In this document: in pieces, positions 1 to 14,107 of the stretch
Layout of the letters: every line of letters starts with the position of its first letter
Numbering within the stretch: position 1 is the first letter of the stretch
Assembly: GCA_027972325.1 (NCBI GenBank)
Contig: JAPMOS010000002.1
Span: 1,152,001 to 1,216,000 of the forward strand
Length of the DNA stretch: 64,000 nt
Origin: Paratrimastix pyriformis
Taxonomy: Eukaryota; Preaxostyla; Paratrimastigidae
Direction of reading: 5' to 3'
The notes under the pieces: generated by a model
Databases searched by the model: none
The model's input: the letters and a program-made list of their open reading frames with translations, nothing else
Told to the model about the DNA's origin: nothing
Program-made: the position numbers and the translations under genes

Positions 1-1019
1 CAAAAAATGGGATGGAAAGGTCTGCCCATCACCTCCACAGCCAAGGTTGAAGTTTCCGCTAGAGGGGACTGGCCTCGGAAAGACTCACACTGGTATGACC
101 ACACATATTTTCGTGCCGGTGAAGCAAGATGCTTTGGGGTTGGGCGCCGCCCAATCCACAACCAACTGGCTGACCCCAGGTCGTCCCTCCCTGTGAAAAA
201 AGGGCACTCTCTGATTTAGTTGAAATAGCTGCCCAGTTTTCTTCTATTTTGGCCAGTCTTTCATCAAAGTTCGCTGATAATGCCACTCCTCCCCCGCCCG
301 CTTCGCCTGCCGTGCCCTCCGATCCTGATCATCCCGAGGAGCTCGCATCACCACCTCCATGCTCGGCATCACCCTCCCCGATCCCACCAACGGGATCTCC
401 CGCTCCGGGAAAGAAAGTGATGGCGCGCATTCGGTCTGCCATTTTTCCCGATCACGTTTGATCACTGTCGGTCCTTAGGCATCACCGTATCGTTAAGGCC
501 ATGGACACGACTCGTTTCGACGCGAACGATATGGCACATATTTTCGTGACAAACACTCTCCCCACCGATGATGATCGCTTCACCCCTTCCCCTTCCCCTT
601 CCCCTTCACCGCCCCCGCAACCGGAGCCAGAGGTCGTTGTTCCTTCTCCAGTGGAAGGTCCAGAGGCCTCGATGCCCCCGGTTGGCGAGCAGGCCCCTCG
701 CAAATCCAAGAAGAAGCGTTCCGCTCCACCCCCTGACGATGACTCGACGGCCCCTTCTCCCAGCCCCAGCCCCAGCCCCAGCCCCAGCCCCAGCCCCAGC
801 CCCAGCCCCAGCCCCAGCCCCAGCCCGTCGTCTGATACTCCTGTGCATACGCACCGACGCGCTCGACACCAGAAGAGCGAGGAGGAACCAACGCCAGCTG
901 AGGCAGACCCAGTGGCCGACTGTCAGGTGGTATCTTCAGACCAGCCCGCAACGGAAATCTCTGGAGAAGCCACAAAGAAGAAGAAGAAGCATCACAAGAA
1001 GGATCCCGAACCAGAATAA
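1..1019 (+). CDS. PINX1-like G-patch protein (5' truncated)
   Basis: Nucleolar G-patch protein of the PINX1/Pxr1 family, which acts in rRNA maturation and, in animals and yeast, telomerase control. I resolve exons 1-19, 63-179, 220-433 and 479-1019. Introns are 40-45 nt and start gtctgc, gtcgtc and gtctgc. Joined, the start reads QKMGWKEGTGLGKTHTGM and later DALGLGAA, matching the family G-patch signature (KMGW..GKGLG, then LGLGA). A conserved helix-like stretch containing VEIAAQFSSIL follows. The C-terminal half is low complexity: a Ser-Pro hexanucleotide repeat, then Lys-rich KKKKKHHKK typical of nucleolar tails. The gene enters from the left edge, so the first residues are missing. The next gene lies 151 bp downstream in the same direction. 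The family call is firm; the telomerase role is only inferred from family. Confidence 0.85.
754..828 (+). repeat. (CCCAGC)n coding microsatellite
   Basis: Hexanucleotide array inside the last exon of the PINX1-like gene. It is in frame and encodes alternating Ser-Pro. A second short (CCCCTT) array sits at about 585-607. Confidence 0.9.
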
Positions 1020-1170
1020 TCGCATCTGGCCGCCTCTACACGCCAAACGCATTTAATTATTCGACCACGCCCTGATTTCCCGAGGTCCAGTTCGCAAACA
1101 CGAGATCGGGAAACTCTTACGGCCAAATAGCCGTTCTCGCCCCTTCGGTTGAATACACCCTACAAATAAA

Positions 1171-2167
1171 ATGAGCCGCGCCCAAAAAGACGTTCTTTGC
1201 CTTTTCGATGTCGACGGCACGCTCACCCCTGCCCGAAAGTCCGCCTCTGATCTTTTTTTGCCCCTGTCAACTCTTCTTAGATCAATCACTCCCGAAATGA
1301 AAAATTTCATGGCTCGTGTGAGTGAGCATGTCGACATTGCCACCGTCGGTGGGAGTGATATGGGGAAGCAGGTTGAACAAATGGGTCCCACACGTCTGTT
1401 TTCTCTTCTCTCGAACTCCTCACACTCTCTGTAGTTCTTCAAGAATACAAATTCTGTTTCAGCGAAAATGGCCTTGTTGGCTATAAGGATGGGATTAAGT
1501 TCCACGAAAACGTCAGTGCGATATGTCCCTTTTACGATCCGCCTCTTTTTCATCCTTCAGTCCCTCAAGGCCCGTATTGGCGAGGAACGGCTTGCCCTCT
1601 TTGTTTCGGAGGCCATGAAGTTGATTAACGAGTTCCAATATCCCGTGAAAACGAGCAACTTTGTGGAAGTGCGCATGGGCATGATCAATGTCGCCCCGAT
1701 CGGGCGCGACTGTACCTACGAACAACGCCTCGAGTTCTTTGAGTATGATAAGGTCTGTGCTACGGACCCTCTCACCCCCAAGACGTATCCTTTCCTCGGC
1801 TTGGACAGATCCACCACGTCCGGGACACCATGATCGCCCGCCTGAAGGCCCAGTTCCCCGAGTTCGCCATGGTGGTCGGGGGCCAGATCAGCTTCGACGT
1901 CTTCCCGCCCGAGTGGAGCAAGGCCTATTGCCTGCAATTCTGCGCGGGCTACCAGACCATCCACTTCTTCGGGGATAAGACGGCACCGGTCTGCTTGCCC
2001 TCGGGGGTGATGCCGCCGCACCCTCACGCGCTGCTCACTGTGGGGGGACCTAGGGGGGCAACGACTACGACATCTTCACCGACCCGCGTGTCGTCGGCCA
2101 CACCGTCACCGGGCCCGACAATACCATGGCCCTCCTCGCCGAGCTCTTCGATGTCCCCATCGCCTAG
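1171..2167 (+). CDS. PMM: Phosphomannomutase (PMM)
   Basis: HAD-family phosphomannomutase, interconverting mannose-6-P and mannose-1-P for GDP-mannose and glycan synthesis in the cytosol. Exons 1171-1238, 1281-1384, 1435-1511, 1561-1752, 1809-1988 and 2054-2167 join to 244 codons plus stop, close to the usual 245-250 residues of eukaryotic PMM. Hallmarks are present: FDVDGTLTPAR (nucleophile and acid-base Asp), VGGSDMGKQ, FSENGLVGYKDG, NVAPIGRDC, GGQISFDVFP, and the metal-site region FFGDKTAPGGNDYDIF. ATG at 1171 is the natural start and aligns with family N-termini. The five introns are 42-65 nt, start gtccgc/gtccca/gtcagt/gtctgt/gtctgc and end in TAG or CAG. The gene appears intact. GC rises steeply toward its 3' end. 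Confidence 0.97.
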
Positions 2168-2405
2168 GCCGGGGGACGGAGGGGGCTGATTTATTGGGCG
2201 GCCGCGACATCCTCGGTGAGGACGATGGTGCCGAGGGGAGGGGGGATGGGAAGATGGATTATTCTTCTGGCGGGCGCCCCCGGGGCCAGGAATAAGAGCA
2301 CTCGCTCGCCCACACGGCGCCCGATGCGATCGAGGGCCATGCCCAACCGGAAGGCCCGCCAGGGGGAAGAGAGGCGCAGGGGGGAAGAGAGGGGATGGCC
2401 GGTCC

Positions 2406-5783
<3,378 letters not shown>

Positions 5784-5822
5784 TGTTTCGAGAACACCGG
5801 GGCTCGGTTGGCAGATTTTCCG

Positions 5823-6610
5823 ATGAATCACAAAGCACGTGCCTTTCTCGCTCTGGCCATATGCGTCGTCCCTGCATTCCTTTGGTTTTTGATGTTTGAT
5901 CCACGTTGCAAGGCTTGGGTGCCGAACTTTTGGGCTGTGATGAGTACGGCCGCAGCTTCATTGATCCTGATTTCTTTCCTCATGTCGAAACGCGAGGATC
6001 GCTCGATTTACCTTTTCAACTGGAGGCACATCCCTATGGGCCTTCTTTTGGCCCTCTTTTTGTATGGGGTGACATGGGGATCTGGCAAGACCCTCGCCTA
6101 CTTCTTCCCCCAGAAGGCACCACAGCAGGTGGAGTCCGTTTATGAACTCAAATTCGGAACATCCCAGTTTATTATTGCTGGGCTTCTCCTCTTTTTGATT
6201 GGGCCTGCCGAAGGTCGGCTGTTGAGTGTGTCCTCTCGTTGTCCTCAATCCAGGATTAGAGATCTTCTGGCGCGGCTACCTGCAAACTACTCTCGTGAAA
6301 GGCTTTGGAGCCTCGATTGGATTTCTGCTCACTACTGCGATTTATACATTGATTCACATCTGGTCTGTTTTTCGCATCTTCAAGGCAGTCTTCATTTCTT
6401 TTGAAGGTCGCATAATCCGACACTTCTTGCCGCCGCCGCCGTCCTTGGAGCAATTTGGGGCCTTTGTTTCCAGCGCTGGTCTGCTGGCGGTGGGTGCCTT
6501 TCATCATCCGCTCGCTTTTTGATCGATCTAGGGGTCGTCTCTGGCCCGTTCTCATCAGCCATGCTCTTTGGGACTGCGTTGTCTTTGTTGTTGCTCCAGT
6601 TCATCCGTAA
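5823..6610 (+). CDS. CPBP-family intramembrane metalloprotease
   Basis: CAAX protease/bacteriocin-processing (CPBP, Rce1-like) integral membrane protein. Exons 5823-6213, 6260-6362, 6407-6478 and 6532-6610 give 214 residues. The introns are 44-53 nt and start gtcggc, gtctgt and gtctgc. Several hydrophobic helices are visible, starting with ARAFLALAICVVPAFLWFLM. Family motifs are motif 1 AEEIFWRGYLQ (two Glu and Arg), motif 2 HIWSHNPTLLAAAA, and the C-terminal SHALWDCVVFVVAP with His and Asp. Motif 1 is intact only if the acceptor is GATTAG at 6254-6259; the upstream CAG would replace the first Glu by Leu. The resemblance is to bacterial CPBP proteins more than to eukaryotic Rce1, but the substrate is unknown. 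The transposon at 6670 begins 59 bp after the stop. Confidence 0.9.
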
Positions 6611-6669
6611 CAGGACCTAATTTCAGTTTTGGCACAGAGAGATAGATTACCGTACCCGTTCGTGTGTTA

Positions 6670-8743
6670 ACGTGGGGGTGAAAAACCCGGAAACGGGTTA
6701 AAAACCCGGACATGGAAGAACCGCCTCCCAGCCCAAGCAAGCTTCTTCTCACTGCTGAGTACCGTCAGCTTAAGCCAATTTCGCGTGCAGTTAAGCTCGT
6801 AAAGGACGGGAAGTGTTCCGTCCCAGATGCGGCATCTCTTGTCCGAAAAACCCCCCAGGCCGTTTACAGAGCTCTGGACGCCAGGGCGAACGGCCACGAG
6901 GAAGGGGTGAACGGAAGGCAACCTCTGGTGACTCCCGAAATGTGCGCACGCTTGCACGACAAGGTGGAAGCGGAAAATCAGGCAGGTTTGACCCTTTTGC
7001 GCCCCCTCGCGTCGCCCTGACCCCCACCACCACAGGAAAGTGCGTCACCAAGAAGAACTTCAAGGACATGGTCTGCCTCACGTTGCCAACCATAATCAAC
7101 GTCCCCCAGATCCTCGCCGAGGTGCTGACGGGCCCTTCCGGGGACGTATCCCGAGTCCCGGCCCTCGCCAAACGCACCGTCAAGGCCGTTGCGGCCAAGT
7201 GCGAGGTCGTCTTCCAGAAGCCCAGATACGTGGAAAAGGTCGGCTCGTCCTGTCTCCTGACGTCCCTTGTCCGATCTCCAGGCAGAGCCACCGCCTGCCC
7301 TTCTCCGTGGTCCAAGAATGGATGAACACGAACAGGGCCACCATCGAGAGCGCCGCCGCTCCGGAGCTACTGTTCAACGTCGACGAGACTTCACTTCAAC
7401 CGGGCAAGGCCGGCGATGAGAAGGTTGCTGTGACCATCGGAGGGACGAAACCGTCCGCGACTCGACCCCCAAAGGTCTGGACGTCACCGGTCCTCGACCC
7501 CATCCCTTCGGCTCCCCCCCGGTAGCTCCACCACTGCACCTTGATCCTCGGCTGCAGTGCCGCGGGAGAGAAGGTCCCCCCGGCTCTCATCCTCGCCAAT
7601 CTTCAGAAGGAGCCCGCACTCCCTAAAGCGGCCCAGGGCGCCTTCCTGGGCAGCTCCGAGTCGGGGTGGATCAACAGCGTCCTGTTCGCGGAATACCTCA
7701 CGAAGGTCTTCATCCCCCACGTCAAAGAGGTTCGGGCCACGCTTGGCATCGACGCCAACGCGACTGCCGTCCTCCTCATGGACAACTACGCGGCCCACAC
7801 CGAGGCGGTCGAGAGACTGACCCCCCTTCTGGAAAGCGAGCACGTGGTCATCCTCTTCCTTCTGCCCAACAGCACCGCGTTCTTGCAGCCCCTCGATCGG
7901 ACGGTGAATCGAGGTCGGCCACCCCCAACCGAATGCAGTGTATGCTCACGTTCTTCCAGACTTTAAGAGCTTGTTCTACCGCCGCTACGAAGTGATCGAA
8001 GAGGAGATGGAGAAAGCCCGCAAGAAGGAAGATGCCCGCGAGAAGGTAGATGCCCGGGTCATTGTCTGTGCCCTGCTCCTGCATGTGCAACCGTCCAACC
8101 ACTCGCCCATGGCCCGGCTCGCTTCCATCAGGTGCTGGAGGCCGCCTTCGATGCACTCGGAGGCACTGCCACGCCCGTTATGGTCCGGAGGGGGTGGTCC
8201 CAGTGCGGCCTCTGCCCCTTCGACGTCGACGCGGCCACGACCCACGAATGCGTCATTCCCGCTCCCCGGGTCACCCGTCCGACTCACCCGAGGCCCATCA
8301 TGAACACGCTTGTTCCCCCACAAAACAAGGTCAGGCGGATCGTGCTGGATGACGACACTTCCGAGGAGTCATGGGACGAGATGGAGAAACTGGCTGCCAT
8401 GCCGGCTCGTGTCCCTCCGGCCCCAGAGGCCACTCCCGCCACCCCAGAGGCCACTCCTGCCGGGCGTCGCGCGCCCCGCAAGCGGGCCGGACAAGCGCGG
8501 CCAGCGCCAGTCACTCCTGGTCCCCCCGCCGACGTTCCCGGGGTCAAGGAGGCCACCCCTGCTGAAAAATAATTCAAGTCGACCCTTCTCGTTTTTTTTT
8601 TGCTCTTCGCTCCCCCCTCAAACTGCAACTCGTTTGCGTCTGAGTGCACTGTAAATATGAGGGATATCGAAGAAAAAATTTGAAAATTTGAATTCTCCGC
8701 TTTCCGGCTTTGCCGCCCGTTTCCGGGTTTTTCACCCCCACGT
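6670..8743 (+). mobile_element. pogo/Jerky-type DNA transposon, apparently intact
   Basis: A 2,074-bp element with perfect 28-bp terminal inverted repeats (6670-6697 and 8716-8743) starting ACGTGGGGGTG. It is flanked by a TA dinucleotide on both sides (6668-6669, 8744-8745), the target duplication expected of the Tc1/mariner-pogo superfamily. Between the ends lies one spliced DDE transposase gene with all three acidic residues. Perfect ends plus an open transposase suggest recent activity. The element occupies the space between the CPBP gene stop (6610) and the NC2-alpha start (8760). Confidence 0.95.
6712..8572 (+). CDS. DDE transposase, pogo/Jerky (DDE_1) type
   Basis: Transposase of the element at 6670-8743, with six exons: 6712-6985, 7036-7238, 7286-7474, 7526-7913, 7960-8045 and 8132-8572. 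All junctions keep frame and give 526 residues. The N-terminus resembles a helix-turn-helix DNA-binding domain (VPDAASLVRKTPQAVYRAL). The catalytic DDE_1 domain shows the three acidic positions in LFNVDETSLQPG, LLMDNYAAH and TAFLQPLDRTV, with LILGCSAAGEKVPPALI between the first and second. The C-terminal tail is Pro/Ala-rich with basic RRAPRKRAG, possibly nuclear targeting. Intron starts are mostly GTC as in host genes, so the element depends on the host splicing signal. ATG 6712 lies 14 bp inside the left inverted repeat. Confidence 0.93.
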
Positions 8744-8759
8744 TATTTCAGCTAATTGG

Positions 8760-9138
8760 ATGTCTACTCCAAAAAAACCACGTATTTCCGCTGCCAAAGT
8801 GAAAAAGATTGTACAAGCTGACGAAGACATAGGTAAAATGGCCGCTGTGGTTCCAACTTTAATCTGTCCGCTTCTGCTCCTGCCCGCTTTCGTCATCTTT
8901 ATGTTATTTAGCGAATGTCATCGAAGCATTTGCAGCGGATCTCGTATCCAAATCATCACATTATGTTTCACCTAAAACAAAATTGTTGACGTTGGAAGTC
9001 CTGTCGGTTATTTTCATCCTGAAAACAGAGATTACATACACTTCTAGGCAAGAATGTGTTTCTCATTCACCAGAATTCGAATTCCTTCGCCCGGTTTTGG
9101 CGAAGGCTCTGTTGAAAAGACCGCAAACTCCCCAATAA
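8760..9138 (+). CDS. NC2-alpha / DRAP1 histone-fold transcription corepressor
   Basis: Alpha subunit of negative cofactor 2, a histone-fold partner of Dr1/NC2-beta that binds TBP-promoter complexes and blocks TFIIA/TFIIB. Exons 8760-8865, 8912-9002 and 9048-9138 give 95 residues, the size of the bare histone fold. The sequence ISAAKVKKIVQADEDIGKMA, then NVIEAFAADLV, TLEVLQECV and FEFLRPVLAKAL match the family helices in order. Introns are 45-46 nt, starting gtccgc and gtcggt. The acidic/Pro-rich C-tail seen in animals is absent. The start codon is only 16 bp from the end of the transposon, so the original promoter has been displaced or replaced. Confidence 0.93.
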
Positions 9139-9180
9139 CAACGGAGGGGCGACCAGGCAGCACGCGGGGTGCGGTGGTTC

Positions 9181-10021
9181 TCACTTCGTCCGGTCCAGAA
9201 GGGCATCCCACTCGGCGCGTACCTGGGACTCGAGCAAAGCCATGGCGGCCTCAACGGTGGGCAAATTTGCGTCGTTGTGGATGACGACCTGTTGTGAATA
9301 CTGCGGTGACATGTTCGTCCAGGGTAAACAGGACAGACCCGCGCATATTTGGCCTTTTCTTCGTTGCTCATCTGTGCTCCGATGCGTCGAAGTGCCTCGT
9401 CGCGACTGAGAGAGTTTCGCGCCATCAAGCGCTGGCAGGCCACCTCCGGGTCGGTGACGACCACCCACACTTCGTCCACTCCACCCACCCACCCTGCTTC
9501 AATGAGGATCGCTGCTTCCATCACCACAAAAAGAGGGTTCTTACGCTAAGGTGTCAGCGGAATGTGACTGGGTTGTCGGCAGACGGGGTTCTCGGGGTCT
9601 TCGGCAACGAGACGATCGATGCGCTGCTGGAATAACTCCATAATTCGGGGCCAGGAAATGTCGCAGAGGCGTCTACAAAAAAATGTTAGATTGTGACACA
9701 AAAAATCAATCCCTCCTGAACTTCATCAGTGTCGGATCTCTGAAAACTTTCGTGCCGAGGATTCGGCGATCCACCTTTCCGTTTGTTCCGAGGACCTCTG
9801 GGGAAAAAACTTGGAGTACTTGTTGAAACTGCTGTGGCGAAATTTGTGGGTCGTAGCTTTCCCATCCGAGGGCGTCAGTATCGACACGCACTGCACCTAT
9901 CTTCTCAAGGAGTCGTGACACAGTGCTCTTTCCCGTCGCAATGCCGCCCGTTAACCCTATTTTGACGACCTTTCTCTGTCTTGATTGAGCCGCGGGAAAC
10001 ACATGAACTGGAACAAACCAT
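9181..10021 (-). CDS. Dephospho-CoA kinase (CoaE-type)
   Basis: Last step of coenzyme A synthesis: ATP-dependent phosphorylation of the 3'-OH of dephospho-CoA. The P-loop GLTGGIATGKST is followed by the substrate motif VDTDALGWESYDP. Later parts are the LID and helical regions: VMEAAILIEAGW, DEVWVVVTDPEVACQRLMAR, SRDEALRRIGAQMSNEEKA and VIHNDANLPTVEAAM, in family order. The stop is at 9181. The start is uncertain. The P-loop frame has no nearby ATG; the neatest solution is ATG at 10019-10021 followed at once by an intron (GTTTGT...GACAG) that joins to RKVVKIGLTGG. The alternative is an uninterrupted frame from 10146. Divergent from the kinase gene. Confidence 0.88.
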
Positions 10022-10103
10022 TGCAATTGGAAGAACAGCGATCCCCCAAGCGTAGGAGCCGCTCTCCTTCCTCTCGCGACCGTTCGGTTTCCGAATCTCT
10101 TGT

Positions 10104-11619
10104 ATGGAGGCCCTCGCGAAATTAAAGATTGGAACAACCGAAACAAATCGAGCGGTTATTGAAAAGTCAGAAGACCAGAAAAAAGTCTGTTTTCTATTCG
10201 CACTCGTCTTTTTCTGATCCTCACAACAAACCCAGGTCAATCAATATGTATTCCTCAAAAAACTGGGACAAGGATCGTATGGTAAAGTCAAACTCGTTGT
10301 GGACGAAAACACGCAACAGCAATATGCCATGAAAATCATCAACAAAAAGATGCTTTCTCGAAAGAGGCTCCCTGGTGGAGTAAGCGCTCTGGACGATGTG
10401 AAACGCGAGGTGGCTATCATGAAAAAGCTGGATCATCCGAATGTCGTTCATGTCCGTTCTTGCTAATCTCCTGCAATTCACCTGCCCCAAGTTGTACGAA
10501 GTGATCGATTCTCCTGACCACCCGAAGCTTTACATGGCGATGGAGCTCCTCTCTGGTGGTTCTGTGGAGATTCCCGTCGCCCCGGAGCGGGTGCGGGGGT
10601 TCATGAGGGACGTGATATCGGGCCTCGAGTATCTGCACCACCAGCACATCATCCACAGGGACCTCAAACCCGACAACCTGCTCCTGTCCGCCGATGGCCA
10701 CATCAAAATTAGGTCTGGTCGAACCAGCCCCAACCTCTTCTCACCGCCGGGTATTCTGCCTCGTGCCCTGGTGGTAGCGATTTCGGGGTGTCTTTCCTGT
10801 TTTCCGGGGACGACGACGCCACGCAGAAGCTTCGTGGGACTCCGGGCTTCCTGGCCCCCGAGGTGGTCGAGGGCGCAGGCTCCTTTTCCGGCCGGCCCGT
10901 CGACATTTGGGCCCTGGGGATCACCCTGTTTGCCTTCGTGTTTGGCGACGTCCCGTTCAAGGGACCAAACCCCCTCCTCACCTATCAAGCCATCCTCACC
11001 CGCGAGTCTGTATCCTCCTCCTCCTCATCATCATCATCTCCGCTCGGGAATCATTGCGCGCTCACAGGTTAAGCTTCCCCCACCCGGTCGAACCCCTTTT
11101 GGAGGATCTCATCCGGGGCATGCTCCGCCGCAACCCCCACGAGCGGCTCACCTTGGACCAAGTCAAGGTCTGGCCGGCCGCCCTCCGGTCGCTGCACTGT
11201 GCTGGGTTCCCTTCTTGCAGGGGCACCCCTGGATGACCGACTCGGGCCAGGACCTGCTCCAGACCTCTCTGGGCGAGGTCATCCAGCCCACCGACCAGGA
11301 AGTGGCCGCAGCCATTTCACCCATTCTGCAGTGGCACCAAGTGGTCTGCCCGCTTCCTCGCGCACCCGCTTATTCCGGTCCATTCGCCCAGGTCCGGCTC
11401 CGGTCACTCATGGGGGCCCGCCTGAAGAAGGCAAAGGCCGCCCTGACGCAGCGTCCCGTGGCCGAGCAGCAGCACCCCATCGCCTCGGCAGAGGACGAAT
11501 CGGCTCCCGCCGCGCCTTCCTCCTCCGTGGCGCCGTCAATCTATAGCGCCACAACGAGTCATGCTTCTTCTGTCACAAGCGATTTCGCTTCTCTCCCCCC
11601 CGAACGCGCAACCTTGTAA
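10104..11619 (+). CDS. CaMKK/LKB1-kinase-kinase-like Ser/Thr protein kinase
   Basis: Protein kinase most like Ca/calmodulin-dependent kinase kinase and yeast Sak1/Elm1, which activate AMPK-type kinases. In order: NQYVFLKKLGQGSYGKVKL (Gly loop), YAMKII (Lys), a short CaMKK-like insert SRKRLPGG, REVAIMKKLDHPNV (Glu), IIHRDLKPDNLLL (catalytic loop), a split SDFGV, activation segment LRGTPGFLAPEVVEG, DIWALGITLFAFVFGDVPF, and LLRRNPHERL. After the kinase domain comes HPWMTDSGQDLL and a Ser/Ala-rich tail. No clear calmodulin-binding helix is seen. Several 40-70 nt introns start GTC. ATG 10104 gives MEALAKLKIG in frame with the kinase. An alternative start at 10003 (MNWNKPLQLEEQ, RS-rich) needs one more intron. 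Intact as read. Confidence 0.9.
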
Positions 11620-11827
11620 ATCCACTGGCGCCGAGATGGGATCTTCAGTGCCTTGCGCTTTCCTTTTGGGCGATTCGGTGCTGAATTCACTCGGTTGGCA
11701 ACATCATTCGGAATTCAATTGGTCAGTTAAATTGGACACCACGACGTGGCAAGGTGTTTCTGGACTGGACTGGACACCTGCTCTTCCCCGGGGGCGTGCG
11801 CGTTTTCTCTCGAGATTTTTTTTTTTG

Positions 11828-13042
11828 ATGCAACAGAACAGTGCCCCTTCTCTGACGCAGCCTGCCAGTGTCGACATTTACAGAGTGCTTGCTGGAGTTC
11901 TGACGAAACTTGTGATGCGCAATGATGCCATGGCCCAAGGAAGATCGGCTCCAATCGAGCCGTCCCCATTCAATGCTCTGACGCCTCCCGAGATTTCCAT
12001 TGAAGAATATCTTGGTCGTCTTCTGAAGTACATGGCATGTTCGGAGGCATGCACAATTCTTGCTCTTATTTACATTGACCGTGTGATTCAGTTCAATAAC
12101 CAGAGCTTTGTGCTGACTTCTTTGAATATTCACCGCCTCCTCATCACCAGGTCTGCTCGTTTTTGAGCTTCCTGCCGATTTATTCGCCGCCGTTTTCAGC
12201 ATGGTTGTGGCCGCGAAGTTTTTTGGTCTGAACCTCGAGTCCTTTTTTCTCGTTCCATATTCCGTCCCTCCGCCCCCACAGATGATCGGTATTACACCAA
12301 CTTGTACTATGTCTGTTTTTTTCTTGAAGACTCAACCACGATTCCGATATCTCGTAGGCGCAAGTGGGTGGAATCAGTGTGGCCGAACTCAACACCATGG
12401 AACTGGATTTCCTCTTTCTGATCAACTTCAGCCTTCATGTGAGCGAGGATCACTACCGGCGTTACTTTTCCGAGTTGAAGAAGCATGCTGCCTCTCGGCA
12501 CGCGGCGATTCCCGGTCGGTGTCCCTTCCCCGCCCTCTTCGGGTCCTCATTTGCAATTTGGACGTTGCCCAGCTCCTGTTCCCCAGTGGGCTGTTGTCCC
12601 AACAAGCGCCCGGCGTCCGTCCTCGGCTCGCCACCCCATGGAGATCGAGGCCGCCCCGGCCGGCTCGGGCTTTGCGCAGCCCCAGCAAGCCGGCCCACTC
12701 GGCGGCACCCCGCAGGCGACGGGGCAGTCTTCGCCCATTTCGGTCCAGCAGCAGACGCCCCCCGTCTCGGCCACGGGCCCCGTGGGGACTCTGGTCTATG
12801 CCCATGCCCCGGCGGGCGCACCCGTGTACGCGGCCCCTCTGCTGACGGCCCCGACGGGCTACCCGGTCAACGTGATGCTCGGCTACCCCATGGGGGGGGC
12901 CCCCCTGGCCAAGGCACAGGCACAGGCACAGGCACCCGCCCCCTATGGGGCCAAGCCGTATGCCTCGTACCCGGTGCCGTACATGGGGATGCCCATGTCG
13001 GTCGCTCCCATGCAGCCCCAGAGCCCACAGCAGTCCCAATGA
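11828..13042 (+). CDS. PHO80/PCL-type cyclin
   Basis: Cyclin of the PHO80/CYCP class, regulatory subunit for a Pho85/CDK5-like kinase. The cyclin box reads VDIYRVLAGVLTKLVMRND, ISIEEYLGRLLKYMACSEA, ILALIYIDRVIQ, LNIHRLLITSMVVAAKFFD, DRYYTNLYYAQVGGISVAEL and LDFLFLINFSLHVSEDHY, assembled over three introns of about 45-60 nt that start gtctgc/gtctga/gtctgt. This matches the family core throughout. After the box is a long Pro/Ala/Gln-rich tail with MGMPMSVAPMQPQSPQQ before the stop. The start was chosen as the ATG at 11828 just before the conserved region. An upstream open frame with no similarity is treated as leader. Confidence 0.9.
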
Positions 13043-14107
13043 GCCGCCCACTCCCCGCCAGGCCGTCGTGTCTCCCGGCTCGAAAAGACAGCGGGGTGTC
13101 CGGTGGAGCCTTTCCGGCCCCATCCGCCTCGCCGCGCCCGCCCCCGATGGGATGGGCCCGTGTTGTCCATAACCACTCATTTTGCGGCAGTGATCGCCTT
13201 CGTTTTTCCCTCAGCATCCCTCCCCGCCTCTGTTGAGTTCTGTTCTGTTGCACATTGCGTACGCACTCCTTCCCCTGCCACACCGCGCGAAGCGGCGGGG
13301 CCTTTGTTCCCCGTCAGGCCCTTTGCGCCCTTTCCCCTTTTGTATGCTCCCGCCCGACCGCCCCCCCCCCCCCCCCCCCCCTTGCTCACTCCCCCGGTCG
13401 GTTGGCGTGGCTCGTCGTCTTTGGCGCCTTCCCCTCCCGTTGCTCTCTTTCGCATGCGTTCCTCTTCCTCCCCGCGCCTCTGGTTCTTCGTCGCCGCCGT
13501 TGCCTCCCTCCCCCTCCCGCCGCTCTCTTCCCCCGTTTCTGGCGTTGCGTCGTCTGTACCGTCTTCGTCTTTTTTTCATCTGAACCTCCTTGTACGCGCC
13601 TGCCCTTCTGTATCCATCCGTCAGGCCGCCTGCCCTGCCCGCTCCCCTTTTCCGCACGCGGCTGCTGCCTTTGTTTGTTCCCCTTCCCCGCCTCCCGCCT
13701 TCCCCGCCTGGCACTCCCGGACAAGGCCCGTCTCTGACTTCCCCTCATCAGGCTTGATGAGGATGCGCCCCCGGCCTCCGGACCCGGTTGGAGCCGCCAA
13801 GGAAAAACGAAAAAAGGGCCCTCCTCTCTCGCCCCTCTTCCTCGACATATTCACCCCTTCCTCTCACTTCCTCTTCGGGCATTTCTCTTCTTGAATCAAT
13901 CACTCACCCCTCCTATCAACTGCATGGATGATTGGCTGACTTTTATTTGGGTTGCCATTGATTGCTTAGCTTTTTTTTCCTTCGTTTTTTTCCGTTTCTG
14001 TCGTTCGGGTTTTTTGTTATCTATTCGGTGCTATCATCATCACAGGGTCGCCAACTAACAACGTGTCGACTTCTCGTCTTGAAGCCAACCAGTTTGAAAG
14101 GCTTGTG
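13043..14107. other. Intergenic, pyrimidine-rich on + strand
   Basis: Between cyclin and SF3A1. About 13,190-13,900 is strongly C/T-biased on the plus strand (with a 24-nt poly-C near 13,360). It yields long low-complexity frames on both strands that resemble no protein family, and I see no gene. From about 13,900 the sequence becomes T-rich and probably holds the SF3A1 promoter and possibly a short first exon. Confidence 0.6.

Noticed and set aside
6214-6259. CAG acceptor at 6,253 giving LEIFWRG in the CPBP gene
   Set aside because: Using the TAG six bases on restores the invariant EE of EEIFWRG and keeps frame, so the apparent loss of a catalytic Glu is a splice-choice artefact.
12428-13180. 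250-codon minus-strand frame opposite the cyclin gene
   Set aside because: Antisense shadow of high-GC coding sequence; the plus strand carries the conserved cyclin box and its tail.
13103-13894. 263-codon plus-strand frame and the opposite 167-codon frame
   Set aside because: Both are compositional by-products of a C/T-rich strand, with no domain or plausible start context.
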